Shown in pieces: positions 58,260 to 64,000 of a stretch of 64,000 bases of DNA; the stretch's first letter is position 1, and each line of letters begins with the position of its first letter. The stretch lies in NCBI GenBank assembly GCA_003550325.1, contig QKWP01000006.1:291612-355611 (forward strand), read 5' to 3'. The notes below the pieces were generated by a model. That model was not told the origin of the DNA and searched no databases. It saw only the letters and a list, made by a program, of their open reading frames with translations. The translations under genes were made by a program, and so were the position numbers. The DNA comes from Gigaspora rosea (taxonomy: Eukaryota; Glomeromycota; Glomeromycetes; Diversisporales; Gigasporaceae).

Positions 58260-58274
58260 CCTTATGGTACTAAT

Positions 58275-59593
58275 TTTTTTTTTTTTTTAAGGTGAGGTCA
58301 TGCCTCTGGACTTTATTAGATGTATATTGATCATTACATATTACTACTTACAATCTTTGTACTATCTACTTAAGTATTGAGACTTGGACTATTTATTCAC
58401 GACCTAAACCTACCAGAGCCTGTCATATTCCCATTTATATAGCCAGCCTGGTTTTGTACATCCCTTTCCAGCTGCTGATTAGTATTCACATGTCCGCCAC
58501 TTTACCTATATTTTCTAGTATTATCACTTCCAATTTGGTGTATGTGATTCCAGGTAGGCGCTTTGTGCTTCCAAATTAGTACACCCAAGATTCCCTACTA
58601 GCGTACTTCTTGGGAGTTCGTATCTCAAGCCATGCAGCTGCCTCTACCACATTGGGTAAGTATCTCAAGCCTGCATGCTGCTGCAACTAACCAATTTTTC
58701 CTGCGACTTCAGGACTCAGCATTTAGCGTTCTGAATTCAGAAATATGCGAACGACTGTACTTCCCGCTATGGTAATAAGGTATCCAGGCATGTTTCACCA
58801 TGCCCGGCTGACCCGGCCGAGGCTTCCAGTACCAAGCATAGTTGGATGGCATCATGAGGCGGCTGGCTGACCCGGCTTTCACACCACTACATGCACTTGT
58901 ACCAGCTATACCCATATTGGTTGTCCCAAATCCTCTTAATGTCCTAAGACTCCCATATGGGTGCGCCCAGAGCTCCGTTGGGTCTTGACACGTACACGCC
59001 TCCATGCTTCTACTTCTCATTGGCCAGTAAGTACCGTCTGCCCTTGCAGGTTCATTCCGATCTCCAGTACTCACATCCAACCCTTCTTCTAACCTTTACC
59101 GATCTCTTCCAAACTACCAAACCAGTTAGCCCGGAAGGATTGGTCAGCCCGGCTTTATGCGCCTGATGGACTCCCTCTCCTTGGTACCTAATTCTGTAAC
59201 ATAGGTCCTTTTCCTCCGGTACGACTCCGGCGGCCAGGTTGGTGTTCCCTCTTGCCATAGGGCTTTTTTCGTCCGATTCTTCGGTCTTCAGTCGAAATTC
59301 CGGTCTTCTGTAGTACCGTTGGAAGATCTTCCTTACCTCCTTACTTAGGACTTGCCAAACGTGTTTCAATTGTTCTGGTCCCTTGGATTTGTCTGTGTAA
59401 TTTACACAACTATGCCGATGCTCCCATTCAAGATGGTTGTACCAAGGTTACAGGTAATATACCCGACCGATCGATGAACAAATGTTACTATAACACAGGC
59501 CTATTTTTCAATTCATCTCCAGTGGGACTTGAACTCTAGACCTGTCGCTTGGAGGGTGACAACCAGACAGCTTCTCTATATCACTACACCCTT
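58275..59593 (-). mobile_element. Long tRNA-headed retroposon, minus copy (1.3 kb), TSD 15 bp
   Basis: Read on the minus strand it starts aagggtgtagtgatatagag, with B-box-like gagttcaagtccc, and ends with a 14-A tail (plus-strand T run 58275-58288). The TSD ccttatggtactaat is at 58260-58274 and 59594-59608. It is inserted in Sel1-type coding sequence. Frames at 58709-59369 are not preserved in the sister copy. Confidence 0.9.
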
Positions 59594-59599
59594 CCTTAT

Positions 59600-60530
59600 G
59601 GTACTAATCATTACTAGCACAAGAAAGGTTATTATGATCTTTAACCATCTACTTAGAACCACTTTATAGTTTTCGTCCTTCTCAACTCTGATCCCTTTTT
59701 TGTAACAACTACTATTATTATTCGTTCCACCCATATGACCTGTCTTAGCAGATTTTTGATTGAATTTAAATGCTATCTTTTCATCTTCAATAGTACCTAC
59801 ATTATTTTGATGGTACAGTCCATAGTTGGGCTGTTCTTTTGGGGTCCTTTCAGCATTTTTCGATTGCCATTTAAATATAGTATTAATCATTTCTTCAGTA
59901 AGCACTATTTCTTCGATTCTATTCTAGTAGCAATATCCAACGCTACTCATTCTACTTGTATTACTGATACTAGTTGGCCATCGATAATAACTAGAAATCC
60001 TATTTTCCTTTTTTCTGACTCCAATTCCATTTCTATAACAACATCCAATATTATAGGCTCTAACAGTTTGTCCAACATTTGTAGATTTTTTATAATATTT
60101 GATTGCTTTATATTTATTTTTTTTAACTCCAATTCCATAAAAATAACAATTTTCAAGAGCACATGGATCACCTATATTTGCAGATATTTGAAAACAAATG
60201 AATGCTTTGTGTTTATCTTTTCCAGTTCCTATTCCATTAGAATAACAGTAACCAACTTTATTTATTCCACATGCATTACTTATATTGACAGATTTTTGAG
60301 CATGAATAAGCGACTTGCACTCTTTGTCCTAAAACTAACTCTACTTTCTTTTTCATCTTTAATAGATTCCAGATGCCCCTTGTAGTCTTGGTTTTTTTTA
60401 TTACCATTTCTATTTTCATGATGACATCCAATTCCATGAACATTGCCATAGTTCGCGAATTCTGAATAAAGAGTGAAGACATTACCTTCATCCTCTTTAA
60501 CTCCAATTTTAGCTCATCTACAATTGTCGA
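59600..60530 (-). pseudogene. Sel1-like repeat protein relic
   Basis: A minus-strand frame without ATG. Units read GINKVGYCYSNGIGTGKDKH, KAFICFQISANIGDPCALEN, CYFYGIGVKKNKYKAIKYYK, AYNIGCCYRNGIGVRKKEN and later YGLYHQNNVGTIEDEKIAF: five or so Sel1-like repeats with G.C/YY..GIG..KD..KA..YY.K.A. One in-frame TAG (about 59929) and a shift near 60300 break it; upstream units (IGVKEDEGNVFTLYSEFA, NVHGIGCHHENRNGNKK) continue to about 60540. The retroposon at 58275-59593 truncates its 3' end. It lies between the PBS-LTR and PPT-LTR borders of the LTR element. Confidence 0.75.
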
Positions 60531-61200
60531 CATTCGCTATTTCTTTAGTAGATTTCGTGGTAAGAGATTCTTTTATTCTACTTTCCATATTCCATTTGCA
60601 TGTTATTTGAAAATCTTTAACCTGTGTTAACCATCTTTTACAGGCATGGTTTAGTGCTTCACCATCAAGGGGTTTTGTAAGTTTATCGTTATTCTTTCTT
60701 TTACCGTTTTCAACATCAACTTCAACTAACATGTTTTGATAATTTTCTTCTAGGGCTTTGTCTTCAACACTTTCTTCAGGTTTGGTAAGTTCGTTTGCCA
60801 TTTCTTCATCCTTTTTTTATCTGATTCGTCTAATTCTCGTTTACTAATCTTTGCCAATTATTGACAATGTGTGTTTGTCTTGTTTTTATCCTCTGTACCG
60901 CTTGTTTCATCTTCGGAGGCACCTATATACTTTCGGTAACCATTTCTCTGATTAACAGATTAAGTTCCTTTGGCCTTTTTAATCTGGGCTTGGTTGATAG
61001 GTTTCGAGGTATAGGCTTGAGATAGTTTGTTTTTCTTTATAGAAGCAGTTCGCAGAGACGAGCATTTGTTCTCTTCTTTACCTTTAGGTTTTTGCAAAAA
61101 TTTTGGATGATCCTTAGGACAGGGCTTAATAGAAGAAATTTTTTTAGCAGGGACTACTGGACTTTTCTTTTTTGTAGTTGGGGTTCAAATATCCGAAGAT
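60514..61200 (-). pseudogene. Lys-rich gag-like / linker ORF of the LTR element
   Basis: From about 61180 a minus-strand frame reads TPTTKKKSPVVPAKKISSIK, PKDHPKFLQKPKGKEENKC and SQAYTSKPINQAQIKKAKGT, broken by two TAA codons. It then shifts to the open 95-codon frame 60801-60514 (MANELTKPEESVEDKALEEN ... CKRWLTQVKDFQITCKWNME). Highly basic then acidic and probably disordered. Possible gag C-terminal region or N-terminal linker of the Sel1 protein. Confidence 0.45.
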
Positions 61201-61498
61201 AAGTATAGAATTGGTATGCTCTCATCACTATTTTTTATAATTTTACCCCATCTATTAAATCTTCTAATATTTCCTGTACTATTTCTAGGTCCTGTTAAAA
61301 CTGCGCATTGTTGGTATAGTCATTACTAACAGCTTCATCTACGAGCTGTTGGAATTGTGCGCCTTGCTTATCAGTAAGTGTCTTGACTAGAGTGACACAT
61401 TTTCTATATAACTCCTGAGTTTCAAATCTCTACTAACTATAGGTTCTATTTCTTCTCTTATAATATAGACTTCATAGTCATTGTTTTTTCTCTAATTA

Positions 61499-62543
61499 GG
61501 AGGCATCCATAAATAACGTTATGTTTTAGGGGGGTCCTCCAAAATATAACGATTTTCCACTATGTAGGGGGAAGAGGTCCCCCCAACATAACGCAAATTT
61601 TTATTAAAATTTGTCTAAAACTTGATCCAGTGGTCAAAATTGGATGATTTTGTTACCATTCGAATCATCTCGAGGAGAGGATTCGATGGTACCAATTTCA
61701 TTTGATTTGGATCACTGGGTCACGTTTTATTAACAAAATACTATTGGTTATTATGTTTTCTTATAAAATTACTATAAAATCAATAGTATTTTGTTAAGGG
61801 TAGAGGGTACGTAGATCATTTTTATACAGTTTTTATATGGTATTTGAAATTTTTATATAAAATTGATATATGCTACTAATAAAACTTTTTTAAATTACAA
61901 CTAATTTTTATTAAAATTTTACAAAAATATAAATAAAACAATTTATCTACTACGGTAAAAATTTGAACTATTATTATATTTTAAAAAAATATACTTGTAT
62001 ATATCATAAAGTTTTTCTGGGTTGACCAAAAATTTTCTAGGTTGCACAAAATCTCCAATTCTGATTGGTCAATTTGTGTAAATTTATAAGTTAGTTTTAT
62101 TACTAAATTTCAATAACCAATCTTTAAAATTTTATAGCTTACTGAGTTTTAACCAATTTTAATGATTTTACTTTATTAGAATCAGAAAAACCTGCTCTAC
62201 AAACTTGGTTTAAAATATAATTAATTGACTTATTATAATTTTTCATAAAATTTAAATATAAAAAAATTTACCATTAAGTTTATATATAATTTTAAAATAG
62301 TACCCTCTACCCTTAATAAAACAAACATAATCTAGTGATCCAAATGAAATGATTTTGGTATCATTGGATTCATCTCATAGAGACGAATCGAATAGTACCA
62401 AAATCATCCAGATTGGACCACTGGATCATAATATATTCAAGTTGTTGTAAAATTTTATATATATACATATGGATTTTTTTATATAGTAGAGGGGGGTCCA
62501 GCGCTACTATGAGGGGTACATAACGTTATTTATAGATACCTCC
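61499..62543. mobile_element. TIR element with GGAGGCATCCATAAATAACG ends, TSD TTA
   Basis: ggaggcatccataaataacg at the left is mirrored by cgttatttatagatacctcc at the right. TTA lies at 61496-61498 and 62544-62546. Subterminal inverted blocks of ~250 bp follow (gattcgatggtacc / ggtatcattggattc), with ~500 bp of AT-rich core. No transposase. A half copy lies at 6447-6720. Confidence 0.9.
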
Positions 62544-62856
62544 TTAGGGCATGCTGGTAGGTTTTTCCTTCAATTAGGCAAGTAGTAGTGAGCAGGAGGT
62601 CTCATAGAGGTTTTGACAGTAAATCCTTCTTCATAGTAATTAGACCTTGGAATTACATATGTAGTTTGCGGTCTTAACGTTGTATGAATATAAGTATTAA
62701 ATGCATCATCAAACTAGGCATCTAATTGTTTAAGTTCTTTAAGTAATTGTTTTAATTCAACTGATATTATTGTCGATTGTTTACTTCAATCTTGTAGTCT
62801 ATTACTGGGCTTGTATAAATTCTTTGTTTCGCATAGGCAGAGTAGTTCAATCTTAC

Positions 62857-62869
62857 AGTCACCACCAAT
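62857..62869 (-). promoter_or_regulatory. Primer-binding site of the LTR element
   Basis: The sense strand reads TGGTGGTGACTG two bases after the LTR end CTCCACA. The complement ends in CCA like a tRNA 3' end. Confidence 0.6.
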
Positions 62870-63757
62870 TGTGGAGAGCAAAACTATTGGGTTAGATAAT
62901 AAATGTCACGGATGATCATGAAATTGGATAATGGTGAAAATTGAATCTATTTTATGTACGATTTTTAGGACCTTTTTTGTTAAATTTTTTTTTTATAGTT
63001 GAATTAGGATTTAGGGCAAGGGTTATTAATAAAAGGGTATAGGTGGATTTTGGTAGTGTTTATATTTTCAAATTGAGACCCCCAAATTTCACCATCATCT
63101 GATTTCACGATCATCCGCGACAATAAATACAACTAACAACACTACTAACTATCCAAACAAATGTCCTATAAGCACGCAAAACTCTAGTTTCTCGCATCAG
63201 CAGGCAGAAAGAGGCGTGGAAGATTTGGTCCGGGTCTCGAGGTACTTTGGGTCTTGGCAGAAATCGATCAGCAGGTGATGTAATGGTGTCATGTGATTAC
63301 GTGATTACTATAGCGTATCGGAGGGGTTACTAGTTTATGAACTATAACAGTTTATTAATTCAAGAGATATCAGAGTAACTATTAGAGCTAACACTTCTAC
63401 TCTTATTTCGAAGGTTATCACTCTACAATATTGAACTATAACTTTTCACTGAGTTATTTGTTCCTCAAACTCAAGTAAGTGTTTAAACTAGAACTCTCTG
63501 AGTTATACTTGTTTTGAGTTATCCTTTATTGAGACGAAAAAGAGAGGGTTTAAATACTTTTCACCCTCTTAATAAATACATGAAATTTAGATTATATTTA
63601 CTAACTCTATTTAATTCTATAGATTCGTTTCTATCGACGATTTCCTTACTATGACCTCATCGTTTTGGGGCAGAGGTGGCATTACTAAGCCCCAAGGCAT
63701 AAGTGTTGTTCACAACTCTTCGCCTTAGTACTAACTCTACCTTTACTTTACCGCTTA
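62870..63757 (-). mobile_element. 5' LTR of the minus-strand LTR element, truncated and invaded
   Basis: Matches 55250-55909 from TGTGGAGAGC onward, apart from the MITE at 62905-63121. Homology stops at about 63757, where reverse transcriptase sequence begins, so the outer third of this LTR is displaced or lost. Confidence 0.75.
62905..63121. mobile_element. MITE of the 7-bp-TSD family, TSD AATAAAT
   Basis: The ends gtcacggatgatcatgaaat and atttcacgatcatccgcgac are flanked by AATAAAT at 62898-62904 and 63122-63128. The sister LTR at 55278-55290 has the uninterrupted target (gataataaatacaac). Confidence 0.92.
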
Positions 63758-64000
63758 CCATTAGTCTTTGGAACGTAGCAGGGGCATTACAAAGTCCAAA
63801 AAGCATCACATTGAACTCATAAGTTCCATAGCGAGTTATATAAGCAGTCTTTTCTTTATCACGAGGGTGTATAGCTACTTGCCAATATCCACTTGCAAGA
63901 TCCAAAGTGGAAAACCAATGCGATCCAGCAAGAGTATTTAACATTTCATCAATACGAGGTAGAGGGTATGCATCCTTTTTAGTAACATTGTTAAGTTTTC
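63758..64000 (-). pseudogene. Ty3/gypsy reverse transcriptase fragment
   Basis: The minus-strand frame enters from the right edge: KDAYPLPRIDEMLNTLAGSH, WFSTLDLASGYWQVAIHPRD, EKTAYITRYGTYEFNVMLFG and LCNAPATFQRLM. This covers RT motifs up to FGLCNAP, including the catalytic Asp in TLDLASGY; the YxDD motif would lie beyond the cut. After FQRLM the sequence abruptly becomes LTR-derived. The visible RT part has no stop, so this piece looks younger than the other gypsy relic, but it is truncated. The Met at 63944 is internal. Confidence 0.88.

Larger units (their letters stand above)
61201..62869 (-). pseudogene. Gag-like N-terminal ORF of the LTR element, split by a TIR element
   Basis: After the primer-binding site the minus strand reads VELKQLLKELKQLDA, FDDAFNTYIHTTLRPQTTYV and RPPAHYYLPN (62790-62550). 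The insert at 61499-62543 follows, then NNDYEVYIIREEIEPIV, ETQELYRKCVTLVKTLTDKQ, GAQFQQLVDEAVSNDYTNNA and LEIVQEILEDLIDG. In-frame stops are TAG/TGA/TAA at Gln or Trp-like positions. It has gag-like size and helical character but no zinc knuckle. Confidence 0.45.

Noticed and set aside
53839-59369. Frames of 105-123 codons in the long retroposons
   Set aside because: They are not open at matching positions in the two copies.

Overview
The window looks like a stretch of an arbuscular mycorrhizal (Glomeromycotina, Rhizophagus-like) fungal genome. This is an inference from several signs: very AT-rich DNA, short GT-AG introns, a BTB-BACK-TLDc gene, several Sel1-like repeat relics, Ty3/gypsy relics with SR/RN-rich gag tails, pogo-like (CENP-B/DDE) transposases, and a dense layer of small inverted-repeat elements. 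No database search was possible; family names come from visible motifs and general knowledge.

Only two genes look intact. One is a 497-residue BTB-BACK-TLDc protein in two exons on the minus strand (28340-29928). The other is a small secreted protein with two chitin-binding type-2 (CBM14/peritrophin-like) domains in three exons on the plus strand (38028-38685). Its second and third exons are a tandem duplication that includes the intron.

Everything else is mobile-element territory. From left to right: a collapsed Ty3/gypsy element (about 300-2208) and a second gag-like relic (2706-3796); an 8-bp tandem array; a nested ~1.1-kb palindrome (4445-5545); a probable 7.8-kb pogo-like transposon (6723-14527) with a broken intron-containing transposase, two solo LTRs, a MITE and a Sel1 relic inside it; a LINE-ORF1-like relic on the minus strand (15129-16580); a multi-exon transposon-type relic (17784-22430) split by later insertions; a GC-richer coding-like relic (23263-23765); and a second pogo-like transposase fragment (24925-25400). 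From 25 to 47 kb, MITE-like elements can be delimited by their target-site duplications (TSDs): 8-bp for hAT-like elements, 7-bp AATTATT-type, and TA for pogo/mariner-like. From 47 to 60 kb there are two families of tRNA-headed retroposons, some nested, with 13-15 bp TSDs. From 55.2 kb to beyond 63.7 kb lies a minus-strand LTR element with recognisable LTRs, primer-binding site and polypurine tract. Its interior carries a gag-like ORF and Sel1-like repeats but no visible pol. A true Ty3/gypsy reverse transcriptase fragment follows at the right edge.

Two patterns recur. Premature stops in the relics are mostly of the kind produced by C-to-T or G-to-A changes (CGA to TGA, CAG to TAG, TGG to TAG/TGA), as expected of methylated and deaminated repeats. 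Insertions also stack on each other, so the order of events can be read from TSDs. A 413-base assembly gap (N) lies at 47989-48401.
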